Positions 1 to 9,185 of a stretch of 64,000 nucleotides of DNA are shown here, one piece after another. Source of the stretch: Paraburkholderia sp. NMBU_R16 (GTDB lineage Bacteria > Pseudomonadota > Gammaproteobacteria > Burkholderiales > Burkholderiaceae). The translations under genes and the position numbers were made by a program. Where the stretch lies: assembly GCF_013282575.1 (NCBI RefSeq), contig NZ_JAAAYE010000028.1:1-64000 (forward strand), given 5' to 3'. How positions within the stretch are numbered: position 1 is the stretch's first letter; the number at the start of each line of letters is the position of its first letter. The notes beneath the pieces are model-generated. The model worked only from the letters and a program-made list of their open reading frames with translations, was not told the origin of the DNA and searched no databases.

Positions 1-45
1 AACGAGCGCGAGCGCGGCGCGGCCCATGCGGGCACGGGCAAGTGA
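1..45 (+). CDS. C-terminal tail of an upstream gene, possibly fdhD (partial)
   Basis: A reading frame enters from the left edge and stops with TGA at 43-45. Only fourteen low-complexity residues are visible (Glu/Arg then Gly/Ala/His). The identity is inferred from position only: in betaproteobacterial soluble formate dehydrogenase operons the accessory sulfurtransferase gene fdhD lies directly before fdsD, and fdsD starts 19 bases downstream here. The visible residues cannot confirm it. Confidence 0.35.
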   Translation, partial: NERERGAAHAGTGK

Positions 46-64
46 GCATAGTGAGAGACCGACG

Positions 65-307
65 ATGAACGAGCAGCACCTGATCGAGATGGCCAACCGC
101 ATCGGCGAGTTCTTCGAATCGATGCCCAATCGCGACGAGGCCCTTGCCGGCATCTCGGAGCACATCCGGCGCTTTTGGGAGCCGCGCATGCGGCGGGCGA
201 TTCTGGCGACACTCGACGATGCTCAAGCGAGCGCCGCAATGCTGCCGATCGTCAAAGACGCATTGATCCAGACACGCGAGAAGCTCACGCCAGCCGAAGC
301 TGCATGA
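65..307 (+). CDS. fdsD: NAD-dependent formate dehydrogenase delta subunit
   Basis: This 80-residue protein matches the small delta subunit of the soluble, molybdenum-containing NAD-dependent formate dehydrogenase (FdsGBAD). Helical segments with conserved NRIGEFF and HIRRFWEPRMR stretches are typical of the family. The subunit is cytoplasmic and is thought to help assembly or stability of the FdsGBA enzyme, which oxidises formate to carbon dioxide. The ATG at 65 is preferred over an upstream in-frame ATG at 26 because that one would overlap the preceding gene and add a non-conserved leader. It is the last gene of its operon: a GC-rich palindromic hairpin follows and the next gene is convergent. 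The catalytic subunits lie outside the window. Confidence 0.85.
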   Translation: MNEQHLIEMANRIGEFFESMPNRDEALAGISEHIRRFWEPRMRRAILATLDDAQASAAMLPIVKDALIQTREKLTPAEAA

Positions 308-311
308 TCTG

Positions 312-340
312 AACCCCGGGGAATCGCTCCCCCGGGGGAA
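312..340. terminator. GC-rich inverted repeat between convergent genes
   Basis: Two copies of the palindrome CCCCGGGG lie about seven bases apart in the 42-base gap between fdsD and the convergent monooxygenase gene. They can pair as a strong stem. There is no long T-run on either side, so intrinsic termination is plausible by position but not proven. Confidence 0.4.
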
Positions 341-349
341 CAGCAACCG

Positions 350-2071
350 TCAACCGTTTTCGCGCCCCGCCGCGAACCAGGTCTCGCAATGCCTTGCCAG
401 TGCGCTGGCATCGGATGACGGACGGCCACGCGCACAAATGTAGCCATCGGGCCGCAGCAGATAGAACGCCGGGCGAGTCCTTCCGTAAGCCTCCATCAGC
501 GGCGTGCCGCTTCCGCTTTGCGCATCGGTCACACGCCAAATGCGCACATTCCCCGCCAATACACGCTCGACGAGCGAGGCAAGCTTCTCGATGCTCGGAT
601 CGGTCGGTGCCGACGTCTCGGCAAGCGCGTCGGAGGCATCGAAACGCCTCGGATCGTCGCCGGGCGCGCCCACCAGTAAAAAGAGCGAAAAGTAGGCTGG
701 GTCGTGCAGATCGAAAATGCAGCCGGTGCCCGGTGCCCGGCCGAGCGGCCCATCGATCACATGCACGAGTGCATCCGGCGCCCGCTCGCCGGCACGTGGG
801 CCTCCATCGAGCACGCGCTCGAGCGTCAGCGCGCTGCGCCGGTACTGAATCGAAAGCTCGCTCACCATCAGGCGCGCCGCATCGCGCAGCGGCCCGAATG
901 CCGCGAGGATCGGCATCGCCCGTTCGCGCAACAGCTTCAGCGGCCCCCGTTCGGCCTCGGCCAACTGGGTAATGAAGTTCGTCTGCCGCAGTACGTCGCG
1001 CTCGATGGGGTGACGCTCCGCCTGGTAGGTATCGAGCAGGTGCTCCGACGCGTGTCCTTTGAGCACGCGCGCCACTTTCCAGCCCAGATTGAATGCTTCC
1101 TGGATGCCGGTGTTCATGCCCTGTGCGCCAGCCGGACTATGCACATGCGCCGCGTCGCCCGCGAGGAAAGTACGTTGCACGCGCAACCGGTCGACCATCC
1201 GGCTGTTCAACCGAAAATACGACGACCATTCAAGCCCCGACAACTCGAGCGGACGATGGATGCGGCGCCCGGCAGTCTCGCGAAAAAGCGCGAGCGGTGG
1301 ATCGCCGGGCGGATCGTCATCGTCGCGCGAACTTGCATCGGCGTGCGCCTGCGGCTTTGCCTTTGCATCGGCGACCGGCTCCGGGTGATCGGCGATGAAC
1401 CGGTGACGGCCGCCGCCCATCGGGAACACGGCCGCCAAGCCCTCTCCCGATGCAAATAGATGGAACTCGTCGTCGGGCAAATCCCAATCGGCATGCAGGT
1501 CCGCCAACACGAACGTCTGCTCGAATGTCTTACCGGCAAAGCTGAGTCCGAGCAAGCGGCGCACGGTGCTATGAGCGCCGTCGGCCGCGACGATGAATGG
1601 GACGTGCACCGTCTCGCGCCGGCCGTCGGCGCCAACGAGTTCCGCCTCGGCGCGCGCGGCCCCCTGCGTCAGGCCGACCAGTTCGGTACCGCGTTCCACT
1701 GTCACGCCGAAAGTGGCGAGATGCTCGGTCAGGATACGCTCCGTCACTGTCTGATCGAGACACATCAAGTAGGGATAGCGCGTCTGCAGCGGGTCGAAAT
1801 CGAGCCGCGCGACCCGATGACCGTTCGAATACAGGTTGGCGGCTCGCAACCGGTGACCGGCCGCGAGAAACGGCTCGACGACGCGATGCTGCTCCAGGAG
1901 TTCGAGCGTGCGGGCTTGTATGCCGATCGCACGCGAGTGCGCTGCCGGTTGCGGCGCTCGATCGATGATGCGCACGGCGACCTGCGCACGTGCGAGGCTC
2001 ATCGCGGCGGCAAGCCCGGTTGGGCCTGCGCCGACGATCAGCACGGGCTGCTCGTTTGCGGCGGCGGCCAT
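350..2071 (-). CDS. FAD-dependent aromatic monooxygenase (PheA/TfdB family)
   Basis: This 573-residue flavoprotein belongs to the class A hydroxylases that use NAD(P)H, FAD and oxygen to hydroxylate aromatic rings (PheA, TfdB, MhpA type). The N-terminal dinucleotide-binding motif GAGPTGLAAA sits at about residues 14-23, a DG-type motif (AADGAHSTVRR) near residue 160, and the second FAD motif GDAAHVHSPAGAQGMN near residue 300. The C-terminal 170 residues resemble the thioredoxin-like dimerisation domain of phenol hydroxylases. The start at 2071 sits just ahead of the FAD motif; the frame stays open far upstream, but that part overlaps the divergent TPR gene and has no family similarity. The substrate cannot be deduced, and no ring-cleavage genes are adjacent. 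Confidence 0.85.
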   Translation of the reverse strand: MAAAANEQPVLIVGAGPTGLAAAMSLARAQVAVRIIDRAPQPAAHSRAIGIQARTLELLEQHRVVEPFLAAGHRLRAANLYSNGHRVARLDFDPLQTRYPYLMCLDQTVTERILTEHLATFGVTVERGTELVGLTQGAARAEAELVGADGRRETVHVPFIVAADGAHSTVRRLLGLSFAGKTFEQTFVLADLHADWDLPDDEFHLFASGEGLAAVFPMGGGRHRFIADHPEPVADAKAKPQAHADASSRDDDDPPGDPPLALFRETAGRRIHRPLELSGLEWSSYFRLNSRMVDRLRVQRTFLAGDAAHVHSPAGAQGMNTGIQEAFNLGWKVARVLKGHASEHLLDTYQAERHPIERDVLRQTNFITQLAEAERGPLKLLRERAMPILAAFGPLRDAARLMVSELSIQYRRSALTLERVLDGGPRAGERAPDALVHVIDGPLGRAPGTGCIFDLHDPAYFSLFLLVGAPGDDPRRFDASDALAETSAPTDPSIEKLASLVERVLAGNVRIWRVTDAQSGSGTPLMEAYGRTRPAFYLLRPDGYICARGRPSSDASALARHCETWFAAGRENG

Positions 2072-2109
2072 GCGTTTTCCTCCGGCGAACCACGACTCGC
2101 CTAGTGTAC

Positions 2110-2141
2110 GCTGGCCGCCCGCTGGCCGCCCGCTGGCCGCC
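2110..2141. repeat. Tandem 11-bp repeat between divergent genes
   Basis: Nearly three head-to-tail copies of GCTGGCCGCCC occupy the short region between the divergent monooxygenase gene (start 2071) and the TPR gene (start 2213). The first two copies are identical and the third lacks its last base. The repeat would lie in the promoter region or leader of one or both genes. Confidence 0.85.
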
Positions 2142-2212
2142 GCGGCGAACGCGCTTTTCGCGTGGCGCGGCGAGTGTGGGAAAATGCCGCGTTCACCGCT
2201 TTTCCCGCCGTC

Positions 2213-4123
2213 ATGGATTCTCTTTTCGCCCGCGCTTACGCGGCCCATCGTGACGGAAGGCTCGCCGACGCCGAGCGCGATTATCGCGCGGCGCTCGCCG
2301 CCGACCCCACGCACGCCGACGCCTTGCATCTGCTCGGCGTACTGCGCCATCAGCAAGGACGACACGCCGAAGCTGCCGATCTCGTCGGCCGCGCGGTACG
2401 GCTGCGTCCGGACGACGCCGGCCTGCAGCTCAACCTCGGTAATGCACTGAAGGCGCTCGGCCAACTGGACGGTGCCATCGAGCGGTTTCGCAACGCGCTG
2501 TCGCTTGCACCCGAGTTCCCGCTCGCGCATTACAACCTTGGCAACGCCTATGCAGCGGCAGGCCGGCACGCGGACGCCGTCGACGCATTCGAGCGCTCGC
2601 TGCTTCTTACGCCCGACGACGCGCCGACCTGGAACAATCTCGGCAACGCGCTGCACGCGGTTGGGCGGCACGACGACGCGATCGAGGCTTTCAGGCAGGC
2701 GCTGGCCCTGCGCCCCGACCACGCGGGCGCTCATAACAACCTCGGCATGGCCTATGCGGCACTCGGCCGAGCCGATGACGCCATCGAGCATTTCCGCCGG
2801 GCGCTGGCGCTCGAGCCGCGCTTCATCGCCGCACACTTCAATCTGGGTAACACGCTCGACGCGACAGGCCTGCACGAGCAGGCCGTCACGGCATTCGAGG
2901 CGGCACTCGCGCTGCACGCGCCGTTTGCACCGGCACTTCTCGGGCTCGGCAATGCGCTCGCCGCGCTGGGCCGTCATGCGCAGGCGATCTCCACACTCGA
3001 GCGCGCGGTCGGGCTCGATCCGCGCATGAGCCTCGCCTGGCTCAGTCTCGGCAACGCGCACCATGCGCTTTGCGCGCACGATGCAGCGCTGCGCGCATAC
3101 GATCAGGCATTGCGGCTGCGTCCGGAACTCGCTTCGGTCCGGCTGAACCGGGCGCTGACGCTGCTTGCACTCGGCGACTTCGCGCGGGGGTTGCCCGAAT
3201 ACGAAGCCCGGCTGGAACTGGCGGCGGCCGCCGACGCCGCATCGGGCCGCGCGGTGCAACGTACCCTGCCCCGCTGGCATGGCGAGCCGATCGAAACGCG
3301 GACGCTACTCGTCGAGGCCGAACAGGGCTTCGGCGATACGCTTCAATTCATGCGCTTCGTGCCGCTCGCGCGCGAACGCGCGAGGCGTGTCGTATTTGCC
3401 GTGCAGCCCGAGCTGCTGCCGCTCCTCGAGCCGCTCGGCCTGCTTTGGCGGGTCAAGATCGTAGCGCGCGACGAAGCTCAAGTCGAAGCCGATCTGCAGT
3501 GCCCGCTACTGAGCCTGCCGCTTGCGCTCGGCACGACGCGCGACACACTGCCCGCCCAACGCCGCTACGTCGAAGTACCCGGGCCTTACCGACGCCGCTG
3601 GCGGGGCTCGCTGGGCGGTCACGCGCGTTTCAAGGTGGGAATCGCGTGGGCCGGTCGCATTCAGGCCCACGAGACGCGCACGATGCCGGTCGACGCACTC
3701 GCGCCGCTTTTCGCGCTTGCGGGCATCGACTGGATCGTTCTGCAGCCGGCTATCGGCGAACTCGATGCGCAATCGCTGGCCATGCAGGCCAAGCGCGCGT
3801 CGATTCATCGTTACGACGGCCGGATTCGCGACTTCGCCGATACCGCCGCCATCGTCGAAAGGCTCGATGCCGTGGTGTCGATCGATACGTCGATTGCCCA
3901 CCTTGCCGGCGCACTGGGCAAACCGCTTTTGCTGATGCTGCCGTTCGCCGCCGATTGGCGATGGTTCACGCCTGAGCCCGGCACGCCGGCGCAAGCCGAC
4001 ATGGCTGGGGAGCCCACTCCGTGGTATCCGAGCGCACGCCTGATTCGCCAACCGATGCCCGGCGCGTGGCTGGAGGTGACGCAAGCCGCCGCGCGGCTTT
4101 TGCGGCGCGAACTGGGTCTTTAA
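2213..4123 (+). CDS. TPR-repeat protein with C-terminal glycosyltransferase-like domain
   Basis: This 636-residue protein starts with roughly ten tetratricopeptide repeats over residues 1-345; the NNLGNAL/NLGNAYAA and ALAL-P signatures recur every 34 residues. A C-terminal half follows (about 370-636) that resembles glycosyltransferase family 9/41-like domains found after TPRs. It contains EAEQGFGDTLQF near residue 380, WAGR near 480, and VSIDTSIAHLAGALGKP near 560, the likely nucleotide-sugar pocket. No signal peptide is visible, so it is probably cytoplasmic. Such TPR-transferase proteins are common in Burkholderia and are usually assigned to surface glycan or protein glycosylation without proof. 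The ATG at 2213 was chosen because the 17 residues upstream are not repeat-like. The substrate is unknown. Confidence 0.8.
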   Translation: MDSLFARAYAAHRDGRLADAERDYRAALAADPTHADALHLLGVLRHQQGRHAEAADLVGRAVRLRPDDAGLQLNLGNALKALGQLDGAIERFRNALSLAPEFPLAHYNLGNAYAAAGRHADAVDAFERSLLLTPDDAPTWNNLGNALHAVGRHDDAIEAFRQALALRPDHAGAHNNLGMAYAALGRADDAIEHFRRALALEPRFIAAHFNLGNTLDATGLHEQAVTAFEAALALHAPFAPALLGLGNALAALGRHAQAISTLERAVGLDPRMSLAWLSLGNAHHALCAHDAALRAYDQALRLRPELASVRLNRALTLLALGDFARGLPEYEARLELAAAADAASGRAVQRTLPRWHGEPIETRTLLVEAEQGFGDTLQFMRFVPLARERARRVVFAVQPELLPLLEPLGLLWRVKIVARDEAQVEADLQCPLLSLPLALGTTRDTLPAQRRYVEVPGPYRRRWRGSLGGHARFKVGIAWAGRIQAHETRTMPVDALAPLFALAGIDWIVLQPAIGELDAQSLAMQAKRASIHRYDGRIRDFADTAAIVERLDAVVSIDTSIAHLAGALGKPLLLMLPFAADWRWFTPEPGTPAQADMAGEPTPWYPSARLIRQPMPGAWLEVTQAAARLLRRELGL

Positions 4124-4176
4124 CGAGGCTCGATCCGTCAGAAAAACGTTTCGACGAACGCCGAGAGCCTTGCGCC

Positions 4177-4767
4177 CTACAGAATGCCGCCGCGCTCGCG
4201 AATTTGAGGCCAGGCAAGCTTCATGTAATACAGCATCGACCAGATCGTCAGGACGGCAGCGAGATAGATGAGCCAGACGCCCCAAACGTGTGTCGCGATG
4301 ACCCACCCACCGATGCGCAGCGGCGCCTCGAAGAGCAGCATCGGAATCGCAACCATCTGGCAGGCCGTCTTGAACTTGCCGAGCTGATTGACCGCCACGC
4401 TTTTCGATGCTCCGATTTGCGCCATCCATTCGCGCAGGGCTGAGATCGCGATTTCGCGCCCCACGATCACGAGCGCGATCGCCGCTTCGATGCGGCCGAG
4501 CTGTACCAGGATCAGGAGCGCGGCCGTCACCATCAGCTTGTCTGCCACGGGATCGAGAAACGCACCGAACGCCGAGGTCTGATTCCATTTGCGGGCGAGA
4601 TAGCCGTCGAACCAGTCGGTCAGCGCGGCGAGCACGAAGATGACGCAGGCCGCCGCGTTGCGATGCGGCTCGCTCATCCACGCGTCCGGCACATAGAACA
4701 CGCCAACGACGAGCGGAATCAGCACGATCCGCAGCCACGTCAGGAAAATCGGAAAATTGAACGGCAT
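4177..4767 (-). CDS. pgsA: CDP-diacylglycerol--glycerol-3-phosphate 3-phosphatidyltransferase
   Basis: This 196-residue inner-membrane enzyme makes phosphatidylglycerol phosphate from CDP-diacylglycerol and glycerol-3-phosphate, the committed step to phosphatidylglycerol and cardiolipin. The full CDP-alcohol phosphotransferase motif is present: D51, D54-G55, A58-R59, G68, D72 and D76 with the canonical spacing. Several hydrophobic helices surround it, the first at residues 8-26. Length is normal for the family. It lies downstream of uvrC on the same strand (127-base gap), an arrangement shared by many proteobacteria, so the two may be cotranscribed. Confidence 0.95.
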   Translation of the reverse strand: MPFNFPIFLTWLRIVLIPLVVGVFYVPDAWMSEPHRNAAACVIFVLAALTDWFDGYLARKWNQTSAFGAFLDPVADKLMVTAALLILVQLGRIEAAIALVIVGREIAISALREWMAQIGASKSVAVNQLGKFKTACQMVAIPMLLFEAPLRIGGWVIATHVWGVWLIYLAAVLTIWSMLYYMKLAWPQIRERGGIL

Positions 4768-4894
4768 GAGCGAATGGCCGGCGGCCCCGCGAAGTTAACG
4801 GAACAAGGAGACGCCATTGTGCCGTGTCGACGGACCCGCCACAAGCCAAGCCGCAGCGGTGGGCGTCTCAGCCGCCGATGCCCTTCGCGCCCCT

Positions 4895-6919
4895 TCAGTG
4901 CAGTTGCTTGTAGATCTGCTCGGCCAACGCGAGCGAAATACCTTCGACGCTTGCCAGATCCTCGACGCTTGCCGCCACCACGCCGCGCAGCCCGCCAAAT
5001 CGCGCCAAAAGCCGCTGCCGGCGTTTGGCGCCGATGCCCTCGAGCTCTTCCAACCGCGAGGTCTGGCGCGCCTTGGCACGCTTGGCGCGCATGCCGGTAA
5101 TCGCAAAGCGATGCGCCTCGTCGCGAATCTGGGCGACCAGCATGAGCGCAGCGCTTTCCTTGCCGAGCTCCAGCGGTGCGCGGCCGTCGGCGAACACGAG
5201 GGTTTCGAGTCCCACCTTGCGCCCTTCTCCTTTCGCCACGCCGACGAGAATCGAGCGGTCGATCCCCAGCTCCGCGAAGACCTGGCGCGCGACCTCGACC
5301 TGCCCTTTGCCGCCATCGATCAGCACGATATTCGGCAGCGTGCCGCCGGCCGCGGTCGGTTCGGCCGCATCGGCGGCGAGCCCCGGATCGGCTGCCGCCT
5401 CGGGCTGCAGCTCGGCAGCGCGATCGTCCGCGTTGCCCGCGGCCGACTCGACCATCTTCTCGTACCGGCGCGTCAACACTTGGCGCATGGCCGCGTAATC
5501 GTCCCCGGGCGTGATTCCGGTGATGTTGTAGCGCCGGTACTCGCTCGACTGCATCTTGTGATCGCGGTACACGACGCACGAAGCCTGTGTGGCCTCGCCC
5601 ATCGTATGGCTGATGTCGAAGCATTCGACACGCAGATGCGCGAGATCGTCGCATTCGAGACCGAGCGTTTCGGCGAGTGCGCGTGTGCGCGCTTGCTGCG
5701 AGCCCTGCTCCGACAGCAGTCGCGTCAGCGCAAGACGGGCATTGTTTTCGGCCATGCCGAGCCAGACGCGTTTTTGGCCTTGAGGTTGACGCACGAGCGT
5801 GACCTTGTGGCCCGCCTGCTCGCTCAGGAGATCGACGAGTTCGCGGCTCGCCGGAGCGTGGCTGACGACGAGCACCGGCGGTACCCGATTGCCGAGGTAG
5901 TGCTGCGCGATAAACGCTTCGAGGACCTCGGCTTCGATGCCTCCCACGATGCCGGATTCCGGCATGTCGTCGGCGTCGAGCGGCCCGGGCGCATCCAGCG
6001 CAGCCTCCAACGCCGGCTCCTCGACGCCGGGCGGGGTGTCGACATGCGCCGGGAAATAGGCCTTGTCGCCGAGGTGCCGCCCGCCGCGGACCATTGCCAG
6101 ATTGACGCAGACGCGTCCTCCTTGCGCGACGACGGCGAGGATGTCCACATCGCTGTCGCTGCCGACTTCGATCGCCTGCTGATGAAGGACCGTCGACAGC
6201 GAACTCATCTGGTTGCGCACGGCCGCCGCCTGCTCGAACTTGAGCTCCGCCGCGAAGGCATGCATCTTCGTCTCGAGCTCTTTCATCACCTCGCTTTGGC
6301 GGCCGAGCAAAAAGCGCGATGCGTTTTCGACGTCGCGCGCATAGTCCTCCTCGCTGATCGCACCGACGCACGGCGCTGTGCAGCGCGCGATCTGATGCAG
6401 CAGGCAAGGCCGCGTGCGGTTGTTGAACACCGAGTCCTCGCAGGTCCGCAATTGAAACACGCGCTGCAGGATCTGGATGCTTTCGCGCACCGCCCACGCG
6501 CTCGGAAACGGCCCGAAATACTGATTCTTCTTGTCGACGGCTCCGCGGTAATACGCCATGCGGGGGAACTTGTGCCCCGTCAGCTTGAGATAGGGGTAGG
6601 ACTTGTCGTCGCGAAACAGGATGTTGTAACGCGGCGCCAGCGCCTTGATCAAATTGTTCTCGAGCAGCAGCGCTTCGGCTTCGGAGCGCGTCACCGTCGT
6701 TTCGATGCGTGCGATGCGCGTGACCATCATCGCGATGCGCGGCGAGAGCTGGGTCTTCGTGAAATAGCTCGAGACGCGCTTTTTGAGGTCGCGCGCCTTG
6801 CCCACGTAAAGCACTGCACCGAGCTTGTCGTAGTACCGGTAGACACCGGGCATATGCGGCAATTGAGCCAGAATGCGCTTCGGCTCTAAGACGGTTTCGG
6901 GGGCGTGCGGTTCGGTCAT
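4895..6919 (-). CDS. uvrC: Excinuclease ABC subunit C
   Basis: UvrC makes both incisions around bulky DNA lesions after UvrAB damage recognition. The 674-residue product has the N-terminal GIY-YIG nuclease domain (about 20-100, with GVYRYY and LYVGKA), a UVR/UvrB-binding helix pair near 200-235 ([14 protein letters not shown]), the RNase H-like 3' nuclease half ([15 protein letters not shown]) and tandem helix-hairpin-helix motifs at the C terminus ([12 protein letters not shown]). An alanine/glutamate-rich insert sits between the [10 protein letters not shown] region and IDGGKGQ, making the protein longer than the 610 residues of E. coli UvrC. The ATG at 6919 is preferred; an in-frame ATG 45 bases upstream adds an unconserved basic leader. 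Confidence 0.95.
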   Translation of the reverse strand: MTEPHAPETVLEPKRILAQLPHMPGVYRYYDKLGAVLYVGKARDLKKRVSSYFTKTQLSPRIAMMVTRIARIETTVTRSEAEALLLENNLIKALAPRYNILFRDDKSYPYLKLTGHKFPRMAYYRGAVDKKNQYFGPFPSAWAVRESIQILQRVFQLRTCEDSVFNNRTRPCLLHQIARCTAPCVGAISEEDYARDVENASRFLLGRQSEVMKELETKMHAFAAELKFEQAAAVRNQMSSLSTVLHQQAIEVGSDSDVDILAVVAQGGRVCVNLAMVRGGRHLGDKAYFPAHVDTPPGVEEPALEAALDAPGPLDADDMPESGIVGGIEAEVLEAFIAQHYLGNRVPPVLVVSHAPASRELVDLLSEQAGHKVTLVRQPQGQKRVWLGMAENNARLALTRLLSEQGSQQARTRALAETLGLECDDLAHLRVECFDISHTMGEATQASCVVYRDHKMQSSEYRRYNITGITPGDDYAAMRQVLTRRYEKMVESAAGNADDRAAELQPEAAADPGLAADAAEPTAAGGTLPNIVLIDGGKGQVEVARQVFAELGIDRSILVGVAKGEGRKVGLETLVFADGRAPLELGKESAALMLVAQIRDEAHRFAITGMRAKRAKARQTSRLEELEGIGAKRRQRLLARFGGLRGVVAASVEDLASVEGISLALAEQIYKQLH

Positions 6920-7032
6920 GCGGATGTCGGACGGAAAGCGCCGCGCCTGGCAGCGAGGCGGCACGGCGTGCTTTAGAATCGCCAGTTTAGAACATTTGCA
7001 CCGGCTCCCGCGCCCGCGCGGCGCGCTGCATC

Positions 7033-8229
7033 ATGTCCGATCCGTACCATCCGAGCGCCTCGGCGCCAGCGAGTGCAGCGCCGACCGTGCTCGCCTGCGA
7101 CATCTTTTGTGCCGTCATCGACAACTTCGGCGATGTCGGCGTCTGCTGGCGTCTGGCCCGCCAGCTAGCCGGTGAACATGGCTGGCAGGTGCGCGTGATC
7201 GTGGACGATCTTCCTACTTTCGCGCGGCTCGAGCCGGCCGTCGATGTCGCCGCAGCAAGGCAGACAGTGGCCGGCATCGAGATTGAGCAATGGCACGACG
7301 TTCATGCCGGCGAAACGTTGCGCGTCGCCGATGTCGTCATCGAGGCGTTCGCCTGCGAATTGCCGGCGCCCTATCTCGCGGCAATGGCGCGGCGAGAACG
7401 CGTGCCGGTCTGGCTCAACCTGGAGTATCTGAGCGCCGAGGACTGGGTGGCCGACGTCCACTTGAAACCTTCACCGCATCCACGCCATGCGCTCGTGAAG
7501 ACATTTTTCTTCCCCGGTCTCGGGCAGGGCACGGGCGGTGTCATCAAGGAGCGCGATCTCGACGCGGCGCGCGAGCGTTTCCTTTCGTCCCTCGAAGCGC
7601 GCCAGACGTGGTGGCAGCGCATGACGCTCGGGCCGCCCCCCGGCCCCGAGGCAACGGTCATCTCGCTGTTCGCGTACGAAAATCCCGCCGTGGAAGCACT
7701 GCTCGAGCAATGGCGCGACGCGCCGGGCCCGGTGATATTGCTCGTGCCGGAAGGACGCATCTCCGGTGCGGTCGCGCGCTTTTTCGATCTTGCTTCGTTC
7801 AAGGCCGCGGCGCTGGCGGAGCGTGGCAACCTGCGCGCGCATGCGCTGCCGTTCGTGCCCCAAGCTGCCTTCGACACCATGCTCTGGGCAAGCGACCTGA
7901 ATTTCGTGCGCGGAGAAGACTCTTTCGTGCGCGCGCAATGGGCGCGGCGGCCGCTCGTCTGGCACATCTACCCGCAAGCCGACGCCGCCCATCTGCCGAA
8001 GCTCGATGCCGCGCTGGCTCACTATGCGGCCCCGCTGCCGGCCCCGGCTCGCGCGGCGATGGATCGCTTCTGGCACGCCTGGAACGGGGCCGGCACGCCC
8101 GACTGGGCGGACTTCTGGTCCCACCGGGAAGCCTTTTACGCGCGCGCCGCCAGTTGGGCCGATGAGCTCGCGACGCTCGGCGATCTCGCATCAAACCTAG
8201 CGCAGTTTGCAAAAAGCCAGTTAAAATAA
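7033..8229 (+). CDS. earP: EF-P arginine 32 rhamnosyltransferase EarP
   Basis: EarP transfers rhamnose from dTDP-rhamnose to an arginine of elongation factor P, which EF-P needs to rescue ribosomes stalled at polyproline. The 398-residue sequence shows the family hallmark [15 protein letters not shown] near residue 34, carrying the catalytic aspartate region, and the C-terminal [20 protein letters not shown] stretch that lines the donor-sugar pocket. It is immediately upstream of efp on the same strand (88-base gap), and that EF-P has arginine at the modified position, which strongly supports the call. It is divergent from uvrC across a 113-base gap. Confidence 0.95.
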   Translation: MSDPYHPSASAPASAAPTVLACDIFCAVIDNFGDVGVCWRLARQLAGEHGWQVRVIVDDLPTFARLEPAVDVAAARQTVAGIEIEQWHDVHAGETLRVADVVIEAFACELPAPYLAAMARRERVPVWLNLEYLSAEDWVADVHLKPSPHPRHALVKTFFFPGLGQGTGGVIKERDLDAARERFLSSLEARQTWWQRMTLGPPPGPEATVISLFAYENPAVEALLEQWRDAPGPVILLVPEGRISGAVARFFDLASFKAAALAERGNLRAHALPFVPQAAFDTMLWASDLNFVRGEDSFVRAQWARRPLVWHIYPQADAAHLPKLDAALAHYAAPLPAPARAAMDRFWHAWNGAGTPDWADFWSHREAFYARAASWADELATLGDLASNLAQFAKSQLK

Positions 8230-8317
8230 GCGGTTATCTCCAACGGCGGTCTGGCGTTTTCAAGCGATCGATGCCGTTGAGCAACAGGAAACCTCATTCG
8301 CAAGGACAGTGTTTTTT

Positions 8318-8875
8318 ATGAAGATCGCACAAGAACTCCGCACGGGCAACGTCGTGATGATCGGCAGCGATGCCATGGTCGTCCAGAAAGCCGAATACAA
8401 CAAATCGGGCCGCAACGCCGCCGTCGTCAAGATGAAGTTCAAGAACCTGCTGACGGGCGCGGGCATGGAAACGGTCTACAAGGCCGACGACAAGTTCGAC
8501 GTCGTCGTGCTCGACCGCAAGGAAGTGACCTACTCGTACTTTGCCGACCCGATGTACGTGTTCATGGACGCCGACTACAACCAGTACGAAGTCGAAAAAG
8601 AGATGATGGGCGATGCGCTCAACTATCTCCAGGAAGGTATGGCCTGCGAAGTAGTGTTCTACAACGAAAAGGCGATCTCCGTCGAACTGCCGACCACGGT
8701 CGTGCGCGAGATCACCTACACGGAACCGGCTGTGAAGGGCGATACGTCGTCGGGCAAGGTCCTGAAGACCGCCAAGATCAACACCGGCTTCGAACTGCAA
8801 GTCCCGCTCTTTTGCAATATCGGCGACAAGATCGAAATCGACACGCGCACGCACGAATATCGCAGCCGCGCGTAA
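8318..8875 (+). CDS. efp: Elongation factor P, arginine-32 type
   Basis: EF-P binds between the ribosomal P and E sites and promotes peptide-bond formation at consecutive prolines. The 185-residue product has the three beta-barrel domains of the family and ends in the normal EYRSRA tail. Residue 32 in the tip loop (KSGRNAAV) is arginine, the acceptor for rhamnosylation by EarP, instead of the lysine used by the EpmA/EpmB pathway; the neighbouring earP gene agrees. The ATG at 8318 is chosen because AAGGACAG lies just upstream; a GTG at 8309 would add three unconserved residues. A strong terminator follows. Confidence 0.97.
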   Translation: MKIAQELRTGNVVMIGSDAMVVQKAEYNKSGRNAAVVKMKFKNLLTGAGMETVYKADDKFDVVVLDRKEVTYSYFADPMYVFMDADYNQYEVEKEMMGDALNYLQEGMACEVVFYNEKAISVELPTTVVREITYTEPAVKGDTSSGKVLKTAKINTGFELQVPLFCNIGDKIEIDTRTHEYRSRA

Positions 8876-8921
8876 GCTTCTAGAAAGCAAAAGCAAGCGG
8901 CAAGCACCCTGCCGAATCCGG

Positions 8922-8947
8922 GCGCCCCATCGGGGCGCTTTTTTTTT
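8922..8947 (+). terminator. Rho-independent terminator after efp
   Basis: A perfect 7-bp GC stem (GCGCCCC with GGGGCGC, loop ATC) is followed directly by a run of nine T residues. It lies 46 bases downstream of the efp stop and would end the earP-efp transcript. Confidence 0.95.
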
Positions 8948-9185
8948 CGTATGACTGGTGTATGGTTGAGAAAACTTTACCGGTCGTTTTTTCCGTCCCT
9001 GGCCCGACAAACCTGCAGCGATGCTTGGCGTTTTTTGCTAGCCCGCTGTTTTAAAACCAAAAATTCTTATGGCGTGAAACCTGCTTGTCGCAACGATTGC
9101 CGATTCGGCTCAAAACGTTTTCGCCCGGCGCCGGCCCAGTCCGCCGGGCGAGCCGCTCCCTTGAATTGATTGATTGCCGCCCGCA
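8948..9185 (+). promoter_or_regulatory. AT-richer intergenic region before the response regulator
   Basis: The 310-base gap between efp and the response regulator gene holds the efp terminator and then a stretch (about 8941-9110) clearly richer in A/T than its surroundings, where a promoter for the downstream gene would be expected. A 9-bp inverted repeat (CGCCCGGCG at 9122-9130, CGCCGGGCG at 9142-9150) lies 35 bases before the start codon and could fold in the leader. I found no convincing -35/-10 pair and no coding frame. Confidence 0.4.

Noticed and set aside
2072-3280. N-terminal extension of the FAD monooxygenase to about 976 residues
   Set aside because: The extra 400 residues lie antisense to the TPR gene, are Arg/Glu/Gln-rich and precede the FAD motif that should be near the N terminus.
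4817-6889. A 690-codon open frame on the plus strand opposite uvrC
   Set aside because: It is the GC-rich mirror of uvrC: Arg/His/Ala-rich translation, no domain, no ribosome-binding site. High GC removes stop codons from the opposite strand.
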